Shown here one piece after another: positions 1 through 8,099 of a stretch of DNA of 64,000 bases. Under the pieces are notes generated by a model, which had not been told where the DNA came from, did not search any database, and worked only from the letters and a program-made list of their open reading frames with translations. Position 1 is the stretch's first letter, and each line of letters opens with the position of its first letter. The stretch is from an uncultured Paracoccaceae bacterium. Lineage in GTDB: Bacteria > Pseudomonadota > Alphaproteobacteria > Rhodobacterales > Rhodobacteraceae. The position numbers and the translations under genes were made by a program. The stretch covers positions 1 through 64,000 of the forward strand of contig CATOSU010000013.1 in assembly GCA_951812615.1 (NCBI GenBank), in the 5' to 3' direction.

Positions 1-666
1 CTGAAGCGTTATTCCGGTGAGTTGTCCGGTGGGCAACGCCAGCGGGTGGCAGTGGCCCGGGCGCTTGCGATGGAGCCCGACGTGATCCTGATGGATGAAC
101 CACTCTCCAACCTCGATGCGTTGTTGCGACTGGAAATGCGCGCTGAACTCAAGGGGGTTCTGGCCGAAAGCAACACCACCGCGATCTATGTGACCCATGA
201 TCAGGTCGAAGCGATGTCGCTGGCCGACCGCATTTCGGTCATGCACGAGGGTCGGATCGTACAGGCGGCCACGCCTGTTGAGGTTTATCGCAACCCTGCG
301 GAACGCTTTGTTGCAGGCTTTATCGGCAACCCGCCAATGAACTTCCTTCCAGCCAACTTCGTTGATGGCGGCAAGTGGCAGGTGGCCGGGCAGACCTATG
401 ATGGTCCAGCCGAGGCCAATGGCCCGGTCGAATTTGCCATACGACCGGAAGACATCGCGCCTTCGGATATGGGTCTTCCGGCCAAGGTGCGGCTGGTGGA
501 ACCGCTTGGCGCGCACCTGTTGGTGACCTGCGACGTCGACGGCGCCATGTTCCGCGCGGTTCTGGAAAGCGATCTGCAGGTGAAGGTTGGGGATTTGCTG
601 GCACTGGCCCCGCAGGCGGATCGCATCCGCTGGTTCGACACCACCACTCAGCTGGCTATTGCCTGA
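1..666 (+). CDS. Sugar ABC transporter ATP-binding protein (3' part)
   Basis: The nucleotide-binding subunit of a carbohydrate importer of the MalK/UgpC type; it powers uptake of a sugar or sugar alcohol at the inner membrane. The frame is already open at base 1, so the N-terminus and Walker A lie outside the window. Visible in order are the signature LSGGQRQR, Walker B VILMDEPLSNLD, the H-loop YVTHDQ and a C-terminal TOBE-like regulatory domain of about 110 residues. The next three genes are sugar-metabolic and follow closely on the same strand, so this is probably the transporter of that operon. The exact substrate cannot be read from the sequence. Confidence 0.92.
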   Translation: MKRYSGELSGGQRQRVAVARALAMEPDVILMDEPLSNLDALLRLEMRAELKGVLAESNTTAIYVTHDQVEAMSLADRISVMHEGRIVQAATPVEVYRNPAERFVAGFIGNPPMNFLPANFVDGGKWQVAGQTYDGPAEANGPVEFAIRPEDIAPSDMGLPAKVRLVEPLGAHLLVTCDVDGAMFRAVLESDLQVKVGDLLALAPQADRIRWFDTTTQLAIA

Positions 667-687
667 ACTAATCCGGAGACGAAAATC

Positions 688-1965
688 ATGAGTCAAACTC
701 TCATTGATCACGCTATCGACATTCTTCGGAAAAACGATCAGGGCAGCTACACAGTGCCGACCCATGGCCTCTATCCGTTCCAATGGAACTGGGACAGTGC
801 CCTGACGGCACTTGGTCAGGCCCATTTCGCCGAGTCCCGCGCCTGGACCGAGATCGAAACCTTGATGGCACATCAGTGGGAAGACGGGATGGTGCCACAC
901 ATTATCTTCCACGAGGAAGATCCCGGCTATTTTCCGGGGCCGGATGTCTGGGATACAGGGCGCGACGTGCCGACTTCCGGTATCTCGCAGCCGCCTGTGG
1001 CAGGTTTCGCGGTGCGACGGCTTTTTGATCGGGCCAATGACATGGTGGCTGCCACGGAGAGGGCCCGCGCACTTTTGCCACTGATCGACGCCTGGCATGG
1101 CTGGTTTTTCCGCTGCCGCGATCCGCAGGGCACCGGGCTGGTTGCTCTGATCCACCCTTGGGAATCCGGTCGCGACAACTCGGTGGACTGGGACGTTGCT
1201 TTTGAGCGTGTGCCGACCGAGGGCGTTGAGCCGTTCCAGCGGCGCGACTTGCAGCATGCAGACGCCAGCCATCGACCAACACAAGCCCAATACGAGCGCT
1301 ATATCTACCTTGTACAGCTGTTCCGCAGTCTCGGCTGGGATAATTCCAGGCTGCATGACGCCTCGCCCTTCCAGATTGTTGATCCGGGCTTCAATGGCAT
1401 TCTGATCCGGTCCTGCGTTGATTTGGCGGATCTGGCCGACAGGCTGGGAGAACCGGAGATTGCTGCCCGCAATCGCGCCTGGGCGCAAAACGGCATCGAC
1501 GCGATGGAAACCCTTTGGAATGAATCTGACAGCCAGTACCGTTGTTTTGACCGAACAATCGGTGCACAGGTGAAAAATGCCTCGATCGGCGGGCTTCTTG
1601 CCGCCTTTGCGCCGATCCCAAAAGCCCGGGCTGAGCAGATTGGTGCGCGTATCAACCGCTTGGGCCAAAATGCAAAATTCCTTGTACCCAGTCAGCCGGT
1701 GGATAGTGTCGAATATGACGGCAAGCGCTATTGGCGCGGCCCAGCCTGGCTGATCGTGAACTACATGATCGCCGATGGGCTGGAACAGGCAGGTCAGACG
1801 AAAGTTGTAGAACGCATCATCTCCGACAGTCTCTCCTTGATCAAAAAGAGCGGTTTTGCCGAGTACTATGACCCGGTTACCGGCGAACCCTGTGGCGGAA
1901 AAACCTTTACCTGGACCGCGGCCATGGTCCTTGAATTTCTCACCAAGATGAAAGAACCGGCATGA
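688..1965 (+). CDS. GH63/MGH1-like glycoside hydrolase
   Basis: A 425-residue protein of the (alpha/alpha)6-barrel glycosidase group that includes GH63 and mannosylglycerate/glucosylglycerate hydrolases. Family-like stretches are FQWNWDSA near the start, HQWEDGMVPH, a WESGRDNS stretch mid-protein and YWRGPAW near the end. It probably cleaves a small alpha-glycoside imported by the preceding transporter, in the cytoplasm since no signal peptide is visible. It starts 21 bp after the ATPase gene, and its stop overlaps the next start (ATGA). The exact substrate is inferred only from family and context. Confidence 0.75.
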   Translation: MSQTLIDHAIDILRKNDQGSYTVPTHGLYPFQWNWDSALTALGQAHFAESRAWTEIETLMAHQWEDGMVPHIIFHEEDPGYFPGPDVWDTGRDVPTSGISQPPVAGFAVRRLFDRANDMVAATERARALLPLIDAWHGWFFRCRDPQGTGLVALIHPWESGRDNSVDWDVAFERVPTEGVEPFQRRDLQHADASHRPTQAQYERYIYLVQLFRSLGWDNSRLHDASPFQIVDPGFNGILIRSCVDLADLADRLGEPEIAARNRAWAQNGIDAMETLWNESDSQYRCFDRTIGAQVKNASIGGLLAAFAPIPKARAEQIGARINRLGQNAKFLVPSQPVDSVEYDGKRYWRGPAWLIVNYMIADGLEQAGQTKVVERIISDSLSLIKKSGFAEYYDPVTGEPCGGKTFTWTAAMVLEFLTKMKEPA

Positions 1966-2648
1966 AGCGCTCGCGCATCAATCAGATCATGGCCGAAGCG
2001 GATGAGATGATCCGCCACTATGGTTTTGCTCTGCCACCCTTTGCCCATTGGACACCGGGCGAGTTCAAATCTCGTAAAAATCAGGCCGCCAACGTAATTG
2101 GCGCCCGTTGCGGCTGGGACATTACCGATTACGGGGCGGGACTGTTCGACGAGATGGGGCTGTTCCTGTTCACCTTGCGCAACGGGCGGCTTGCCGACCT
2201 GCAGCGCGGTGGCGGTATGTGTTACGCGGAAAAGCTGCTGATTTCACGTCAGGATCAGCTGAGCCCGATGCACACTCACGTGATCAAGGCCGAAGACATT
2301 ATTAATCGTGGTGGTGCTACGATGGTGATTGAACTCTTCGGGTCCGATGACGATGGCAATTTCGCTGAAGATCGCGGCGGCACGGTGTTCTGTGACGGCA
2401 TTCGCCGTGATTTTGCACCCGGTGAAAAGCTGAAATTCGCCCCGGGCGAAAGCGTGACCCTGATGCCCGGCGACTGGCACGCGTTTTGGGGGGAAGGGGG
2501 CGATGTTCTGATTGGCGAGGTTTCGACGGTCAATGATGACGAGACCGACAACATCTTTCGCGAGCCGATCGGACGGTTCTCGAACGTCGAGGAAGATGCT
2601 GACCCGACGCATTTGCTTGTGAGCGATTACCGGGAGTGGCTGGTCTAG
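1962..2648 (+). CDS. D-lyxose isomerase-like cupin
   Basis: A 228-residue cupin resembling D-lyxose ketol-isomerases, which interconvert D-lyxose and D-xylulose (some also D-mannose and D-fructose) using a divalent metal. The metal site is visible as MHTHVIKAED in the middle and GDWHAFWGE about 70 residues later. The length is normal for the family. The start overlaps the hydrolase stop by 4 bp, which suggests translational coupling. It would feed a released sugar into central metabolism. Confidence 0.82.
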   Translation: MKRSRINQIMAEADEMIRHYGFALPPFAHWTPGEFKSRKNQAANVIGARCGWDITDYGAGLFDEMGLFLFTLRNGRLADLQRGGGMCYAEKLLISRQDQLSPMHTHVIKAEDIINRGGATMVIELFGSDDDGNFAEDRGGTVFCDGIRRDFAPGEKLKFAPGESVTLMPGDWHAFWGEGGDVLIGEVSTVNDDETDNIFREPIGRFSNVEEDADPTHLLVSDYREWLV

Positions 2649-2651
2649 GCC

Positions 2652-3092
2652 ATGTTTGAAGTCGCAGTTGAAACGGGGCACTCTGGCACGGTTTCTGAGA
2701 TCGAACGCTCGCTATCGGCGGCGCTTTGCGCGGCCAATGAACAGGCGGAGAATGCCCAAATCGTTTTGAGTATTCGCGACGGCAATCAAGCGCTGATCGG
2801 CGGGTTGGTGGCCTCTACGTCTTATGGCTGGCTGTTGGTCAAAATGATTTGGGTTGATGAGTTGCATCGCGGCTCCGGGCTGGGACGCCGATTGATGGCA
2901 AAGGCCCAGGCCATGGCCACGGCACGTGGATGTCACACCGTCTGGCTGGATACCTCCAATCCGGACAGTCTCCGGTTTTATCAAGCGCTGGGTTTTGAAA
3001 CCTTTGGCGTGTTGGAAAATGGGCCAGAGCAACAACCGCACGGGCACAAACGCTGGTTCCTGCGGCGCGCGCTTGTGCGGCATGAAGAATAA
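2652..3092 (+). CDS. GNAT family N-acetyltransferase
   Basis: A 146-residue GNAT protein. The acetyl-CoA binding motif is seen as ELHRGSGLGRRLMAKAQ, preceded by the beta strand LVKMIWVD and followed by VWLDTSNPDSLRFYQALGF, the usual end of the fold. The acceptor is unknown. It starts 3 bp after the isomerase stop and so belongs to the same operon. Confidence 0.85.
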   Translation: MFEVAVETGHSGTVSEIERSLSAALCAANEQAENAQIVLSIRDGNQALIGGLVASTSYGWLLVKMIWVDELHRGSGLGRRLMAKAQAMATARGCHTVWLDTSNPDSLRFYQALGFETFGVLENGPEQQPHGHKRWFLRRALVRHEE

Positions 3093-3098
3093 AGGACT

Positions 3099-3254
3099 GT
3101 GGATTTCATGACCAAGCCAATTGAGGATCCACGCGGTTTTCTGACCGAGCTCTTCAAAATCGCGGTGGCAGAGGCCGATCCGATGAAGGTCGTTCCGCGC
3201 CATTTGCCCAAGGACAAGCCGGAGCGACTTTTCGTGATCGGCGCCGGCAAAGCG
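3099..3254 (+). pseudogene. Glycerate 2-kinase (DUF4147), N-terminal fragment
   Basis: The first 50 or so codons read like the start of a DUF4147/TtuD-type glycerate kinase: EDPRGFLTELFKIAVAEADP followed by RLFVIGAGKA, the nucleotide-site segment. After codon GAGKA, near 3253, the similarity stops and the frame runs through unrelated sequence to 3551. Full-length family members exceed 400 residues. The break marks the left edge of the mobile region. The start is either GTG at 3099 or ATG at 3108. Confidence 0.7.
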
Positions 3255-3882
3255 ATAACATCGGTGACGGGTCGGATATCGATGAACGGCGTGCCTCGTG
3301 CGACCGCAAGAGCGGCCAAGGGAAAGCGCTCGACCGGCGCGAAGGTCGACACTGTGGTCCAACCCAAATGGATGAATGTGCCGCCATCGCCGCAGATCAC
3401 ATGGGCGTTCGGCAATGTCGCCGCCTGCCTGAGATGGACGAGATCGCGCAACACGGTCTCGCGTTCGAGCTGCCGCGCCCGCGCCGACTGGCCGGTTCGG
3501 CGCAGTTCCTTGTGTCGCCACCACGAGGCAGCGGTCGCGCAACACGCGTAAGACACCTGTTTGCATCGGAATGCCCTTCATCCGGAAAGACAGACCGGAA
3601 CCCGGCCCGGACCCGTCCGAGGAACCCCAAAGCCCCTCATCCGTCAGTCACAAAACCCGAAGGACACTTTCACTTTTCCCGGGTACGGACCCTGTCCTTC
3701 TCAAAAACCAACGGGTCCTCAACAAACGGCTCAATACCGGGCCGTCTCCAGAAGCCCTTGATTTGGAACAGCAAATTCAGATCGGCAGGCAAGATCGGCA
3801 ACGCATATCGGCAAAACCTTGCCTCTAAACCCGAAATGTGTATATTTTTCAATTGCTTTGCAAACATAGAAGATCGGCAAAA
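3255..3882. other. Junction region without a recognisable gene
   Basis: About 630 bp between the cut glycerate kinase and the Fic gene. Several short frames are open on both strands, but none gave a convincing domain. A minus-strand stretch at about 3255-3556 has coding-like composition and may be a scrap of a lost gene. The last 60 bp before the Fic start are AT-rich (around 3838-3882) and are the likely promoter. Confidence 0.5.
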
Positions 3883-5109
3883 ATGCTGGAAACACCCGCC
3901 AGAATCGAACCCTGCTTCTTCGAGGAGCATATTCCTACAGAATTGGCAGACCTTTCGGTCGACATCCAGAGGGAAGCCACCAGGCTGGGACAAGGGCTGC
4001 ATCCTGACAGCGCAGCCGAGCTTGCCGATCTCGTCCGCGTGATGAACTGCTACTACTCCAACCTGATCGAAGGACACAACACACGGCCCCGCGACATCGA
4101 AAGGGCGCTAGCTGGCGCCGAGCTTGAGGAAGAAACTCGCCCTCTCGCCCTTGAGGCCCGGGCGCACGTCATCGTTCAACGGGCCATCGATGAGATGCAT
4201 CGCAAGGGCACCCTGCCCCGCCCCACATCTGTCGAATTCCTGACTTGGGTCCATAAGAGCTTCTACGACGAGATGCCTGACGAGTTTCGGGTCATCGAAC
4301 ATCCCGACGGCACACAAGAGCCCATCGTTCCGGGACGTATGCGCCAGGAAGGCGATCGGGAAGTTGCGGTCGGGCGCCACCTACCTCCATCATCGTCGCG
4401 CGTTGCGGCGTTCATGGATCACTTCGACAAACGGTTTCAAATTGCGGCGCGGTCTTCGAGCGGACGAATCATCGCGATCGCGTCTGCACATCACCGGCTG
4501 AACTACATCCACCCTTTCCCGGATGGCAACGGTCGTGTCAGCAGATTGATGTCTCATGCCATGGCCCTCACAGCAGGGATCGGTGGCCAGGGGCTCTGGT
4601 CCGTTTCGCGTGGGCTGGCCCGCGGGCTGACCGATCGGAGCGAGTACAAACGGATGATGGATCTGGCCGACAGCCCACGCCGCGGAGACCGAGACGGGCG
4701 CGGCAACCTGTCAGAGGCGGCACTGAAGACGTTCAGCGAATGGTTCCTGAAAGTGACGCTCGACCAGATCACGTTCTCCGCGAAGCTGTTCGATCTCGGC
4801 GGACTGGACCAACGGTATCGTCGTCTTGTTGCAGATACCATCGATGACAAGCGAGCGCCGGAACTGATTTTGGCGGTTCTTCGGCATGGCGCACTGGAAC
4901 GTGGCGACGCGCAAATTGTGCTCAAGACGTCCGAGCGCACGGCACGCAATACGCTGAGTAAACTGACCGCCGCTGGATACCTGACTTCCGCCTCGCCGAA
5001 GACGCCCGTTCGGTTGGCGTTTCCGTTGGACTATCGAGAGCGGCTCTTTCCAAACCTCTTTGGAGATGGTGACCTGGAGATATGGTTGAAAGTTGGTGAT
5101 GGCCCCTGA
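3883..5109 (+). CDS. Fic family protein
   Basis: A Fic-domain protein of about 408 residues; Fic enzymes usually transfer AMP to target proteins. The active loop HPFPDGNGRVSR is complete (about residue 210). An N-terminal inhibitory-helix motif SNLIEG precedes it, as in self-inhibited Fic proteins. The C-terminal part (LKTSERTARNTLSKLTAAGYL) is a winged-helix segment. The start was set at MLETPAR because the upstream codons lie in AT-rich promoter-like DNA. The last residues are encoded by the inverted repeat of the adjoining IS256 element, so the natural tail is slightly altered but all domains remain. Targets are unknown; stand-alone Fic proteins often act as toxins or regulators. Confidence 0.85.
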   Translation: MLETPARIEPCFFEEHIPTELADLSVDIQREATRLGQGLHPDSAAELADLVRVMNCYYSNLIEGHNTRPRDIERALAGAELEEETRPLALEARAHVIVQRAIDEMHRKGTLPRPTSVEFLTWVHKSFYDEMPDEFRVIEHPDGTQEPIVPGRMRQEGDREVAVGRHLPPSSSRVAAFMDHFDKRFQIAARSSSGRIIAIASAHHRLNYIHPFPDGNGRVSRLMSHAMALTAGIGGQGLWSVSRGLARGLTDRSEYKRMMDLADSPRRGDRDGRGNLSEAALKTFSEWFLKVTLDQITFSAKLFDLGGLDQRYRRLVADTIDDKRAPELILAVLRHGALERGDAQIVLKTSERTARNTLSKLTAAGYLTSASPKTPVRLAFPLDYRERLFPNLFGDGDLEIWLKVGDGP

Positions 5110-6459
5110 GGGGCGGCATATCAAGGCGGTGCTGAAGCGCCGTCAATTCTCAAGAGAAAGGGATATGCCACATGTCGAAATCTACCGTTGTTCCATTCGA
5201 GCTATCATCGGAATTTTCACCTGATCCGCTGACTGAGGTCATTCAGTTCGGGGCACGCGAGCTGTTGCGAACGGCTGTGCAGGCTGAGGTTGCCGGTTTC
5301 ATGGCGGTTCATGCGCAGCTTCTGGACGAGGAAGGTCGCCAGCGTCTGGTGCGCCACGGGGTCCTGCCAGCGCGCGCGGTGATGACCGGGGTCGGCACGG
5401 TGCCCGTTCAGGTGCCCCGGGTCCGCGACCGGGGTGCGAACATCGATGGCAGCAAGATCAGGTTCCGTTCATCCTTGGTGCCGCCGTATCTACGCAAAGC
5501 GAAGTCCGTCGAGGAGCTGCTGCCCTGGCTTTACCTGAAGGGCATTTCAACGGGGGACTTCAGCGAGGCGCTGGCCGCCCTTTTGGGGCCGGATGCAGAG
5601 GGGCTGTCAGCCTCCACGATCACGCGACTGAAGGCGACCTGGTGGGACGAGTATGAAGCCTGGCGCAAGCGTGACCTGTCGGGCAAGCGCTATGTCTACA
5701 TCTGGGCGGACGGGGTCTGCTTCACGCCCCGTTTGGACGGGGATCGTCAATGTATGTTGGTGATTATCGGCGCTGACGAGTACGGAGAAAAGGACGTTTT
5801 GAGCATCATGGACGGATTCCGGGAGAACGCGGACAGCTGGCGGGACCTGTTACGCGGTCTGAGGAAACGCGGCCTGACGGTGCCGCCCGAGCTTGCTGTC
5901 GGTGATGGCGCGCTTGGGTTCTGGACGGCGCTGCGGGATGTCTATCCGACCACCCGTGAGCAGCGGTGCTGGGTCCACAAGACGGCCAATGTAACGGGCG
6001 CGATGCCCAAGTCGCTGCGGGAAAAAGCCAAGGCCGATCTGCAGGATATTTGGATGGCCGAGACGAAGAAGGAAGCCAATGCGGCCTTCGATCTCTTCGT
6101 GGAAACCTACGGCCTGAAATACGAGCGGGCCGTGGCCAGGCTGGTCAAGGACCGCGACGTGTTGCTGACCTTCTATGACTTCCCGGCCGAACACTGGAAA
6201 CACATCCGGACCACGAACCCGATCGAAAGCGTCTTTGCCACGGTCCGCAACCGAACGCGCAAAACCAAAGGATGCCTGAACCGCAAGACCGCCCTCGCCA
6301 TGGTCTTCAGGTTGATGATGTCGGCCAAGAAGAAGTGGAGGAAGATCTCAGGGCCAAACCGTCTGCCCGAAGTGATCCAGGGGATTGCCTTCAAGGACGG
6401 GATCAGGCAACGTCAAAACGCCGCCTGATCACGCCGTCACCAACTTTTGGGCATAACTC
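5077..6459 (+). mobile_element. IS256-family insertion sequence, copy 1
   Basis: A 1,383-bp element bounded by imperfect inverted repeats of about 26 bp (5077-5102, and the complement of 6434-6459, both ending in TTGGTGAYGG after a GAGWTATG tip). A second copy of exactly the same length lies at 49673-51055 in the opposite orientation; comparing them defines the ends. The 8-9 bp flanks of this copy (GTGACCTG left, CAGCTTTT right) do not match. So there is no target duplication, which points to later recombination or deletion at one end. Confidence 0.93.
5172..6428 (+). CDS. IS256-family transposase (copy 1)
   Basis: A 418-residue DDE transposase of the Mutator/IS256 group. Typical stretches are YIWADGVCF (first Asp), VGDGALGFWTAL with QRCWVHKTANV (second Asp region), and TTNPIESVFATVRNRTRKTKGCL (catalytic Glu). 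It differs from the copy at 49704-50960 only at a few residues, all in the first 80 or so (for example Val versus Gly at 6 and Glu versus Lys at 53). The frame is intact. Confidence 0.95.
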   Translation: MSKSTVVPFELSSEFSPDPLTEVIQFGARELLRTAVQAEVAGFMAVHAQLLDEEGRQRLVRHGVLPARAVMTGVGTVPVQVPRVRDRGANIDGSKIRFRSSLVPPYLRKAKSVEELLPWLYLKGISTGDFSEALAALLGPDAEGLSASTITRLKATWWDEYEAWRKRDLSGKRYVYIWADGVCFTPRLDGDRQCMLVIIGADEYGEKDVLSIMDGFRENADSWRDLLRGLRKRGLTVPPELAVGDGALGFWTALRDVYPTTREQRCWVHKTANVTGAMPKSLREKAKADLQDIWMAETKKEANAAFDLFVETYGLKYERAVARLVKDRDVLLTFYDFPAEHWKHIRTTNPIESVFATVRNRTRKTKGCLNRKTALAMVFRLMMSAKKKWRKISGPNRLPEVIQGIAFKDGIRQRQNAA

Positions 6460-6580
6460 CAGCTTTTGCTAGGACAGAGATTCAGAGAAAACAAACCGCG
6501 TCAAATCATGCGAAACAGGGGACTAGATGGGAGGGCGGTCCAACCAAAGCATGCGATTTGGTGTGCCTTCGCGACCAGGC

Positions 6581-7621
6581 TTACGGCACCGACTTGGGGG
6601 CGGATTGATCTTGGACCAGAAACAACTCGGCGACTCGGTGTCCCGCCCCTTCCACGAGCGATCTGGCAACCGGCGGCATCTCCACCAATGCCCGGTCAAT
6701 GTCATCCATACCGATCCGGTTGACCACCTCTGAAGCGTCCAGCCGGACCATGTTGGATCGACCGATCAATAGTCCTGCCTGACCAAAGGCATTGTGGGAT
6801 TGAGCCCGCATCGCGGAGGATACGAAGAGACCTGCCCAGACCAGCCGTCCGCCGATGCGGTGCCACCAGCGCATCTGATAGCTCTCCTGGCCGCACCCAA
6901 GGCTCAAGAGCCTGATCTGGGTGCGATCAATGTCGAAGCAGGTCATCGCGTCTACCACACCGATCATGGCCGGATTGTTGGCCCAGATTCCGCCGTCGGC
7001 GAACACGTAACCATTCCTCTTCACCGCCGCGAAGATCGTAGGTGCTGCCGCCGTGGAGAGCCCAACATCTACCAGCCGCTCATGTTGGTCTTTCGTGTAG
7101 TCCGGATGGTGCGGGGTCTTGAACACATAAGGTTCGCCATACCGACCATCGAAGGACGGAATGCAGATCGGGACGGATGACGACCCGAAGATCCCATCAC
7201 CGAGTTCCCGGCGAAGCTCTTTCTCCAGGTTGCCCCGATCATATGGTGTGAACGCCCAGCCCGCCCAGCCACGAAGCCATCGTGTCAGACGATTTCCCGG
7301 GAAGATGAACCGGCCACGCTCGATGTAGAGCTTGGAGATATCCTGAGCCGACTTGCCCTGGCCCAGACCCAACGCGATGATCCCACCGGTCGAGGTGCCG
7401 ACGATCATGTCGAAGTGCTGCCCGATGGACTCACCGTCCAGGAAACGTTTCTCGATCTCGGCTAAGATCATGCAGGGCAAAATACCCAGGATGCCGCCAC
7501 CATCGATGGACAGTATCTTGAATGGAATCCCCGACGGCCAAGGCTGAACCGGTCTGAGCGTCTGTCTGGTTCCGTCAGAACGGCGTGGAACAGTGGGGTC
7601 ATATTCTCTGTCACGCGGCAT
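6581..7621 (-). CDS. capV: CBASS effector: CapV-like patatin phospholipase
   Basis: A patatin-family phospholipase, the membrane-degrading effector of CBASS defence: it is switched on by a cyclic nucleotide and hydrolyses membrane lipids, killing the infected cell. Motifs are IDGGGILGI (oxyanion loop), GTSTGG with nucleophile Ser at about residue 77 and DGG with catalytic Asp at about 209, numbered from the chosen start. An AAGGG ribosome site precedes the ATG at 7621; a longer in-frame start exists at 7654. The oxyanion loop has Leu where Arg or Lys is usual. It is third in a minus-strand operon and overlaps the E2-like gene. Confidence 0.87.
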   Translation of the reverse strand: MPRDREYDPTVPRRSDGTRQTLRPVQPWPSGIPFKILSIDGGGILGILPCMILAEIEKRFLDGESIGQHFDMIVGTSTGGIIALGLGQGKSAQDISKLYIERGRFIFPGNRLTRWLRGWAGWAFTPYDRGNLEKELRRELGDGIFGSSSVPICIPSFDGRYGEPYVFKTPHHPDYTKDQHERLVDVGLSTAAAPTIFAAVKRNGYVFADGGIWANNPAMIGVVDAMTCFDIDRTQIRLLSLGCGQESYQMRWWHRIGGRLVWAGLFVSSAMRAQSHNAFGQAGLLIGRSNMVRLDASEVVNRIGMDDIDRALVEMPPVARSLVEGAGHRVAELFLVQDQSAPKSVP

Positions 7622-8099
7622 GGTTTTTACCCTTCCCGGTCTCATCTTCATCATGGCGTCCGCCGCCTATCCACCGACCGGCCATTTCCCAGAACTCGTA
7701 AGCGGCCAGCCACCGAACCGTCCAGCCGACGGTCGTTCTGCTGATGAGCATGGACCGGTCCCACTCACCCGCCGTGGGGTCAAACAGGCACAGCGGCGAC
7801 AGCCTGATGTCCGGTAGTTCGAAGTAGACATGAGGGAGGGGTGACTCCTCCTCGGCATCCCAGTTCGGAATCAGCGACGGCCTCAGGACACGAACCGCAG
7901 GCATCCGGCGGTAGTGGTCGTCTCGACCGGCCATGGGCAGGCCATATTCAATGCTGACGTGAAACTGCCGCTCCAGACCTTTCAGGTCGCCGAACCAGAT
8001 CACGGACTGCGGCCCAATCCCCAAAGACGCCTGAAACTGCGGCCAATCCCGCCGCATCGCGTTCACTTGTGCCAGGAGGGACTTCATGAACGCTTCCAC
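7611..8099 (-). CDS. CBASS E2-like protein (type II-short)
   Basis: A 162-residue stand-alone E2-like protein. The core around His90 and Cys104 (PHVYFELP, then SPLCLFDPTAGEW) and the ending WEMAGRWIGGGRH match the bacterial E2 proteins of CBASS. In short type II systems the E2 works without a fused E1 and is thought to act on the C-terminus of the cyclic-nucleotide synthase, priming it. Cys104 is the predicted thioester residue. The gene overlaps its upstream synthase gene (16 bp) and its downstream phospholipase gene. No E1/Cap2 or JAB/Cap3 gene is present. Confidence 0.8.
   Translation of the reverse strand: MEAFMKSLLAQVNAMRRDWPQFQASLGIGPQSVIWFGDLKGLERQFHVSIEYGLPMAGRDDHYRRMPAVRVLRPSLIPNWDAEEESPLPHVYFELPDIRLSPLCLFDPTAGEWDRSMLISRTTVGWTVRWLAAYEFWEMAGRWIGGGRHDEDETGKGKNHAA

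Noticed and set aside
3255..3556. Minus-strand frame as a transposase or recombinase.
   Set aside because: Several frames were compared and none showed a catalytic motif, so no name is given.
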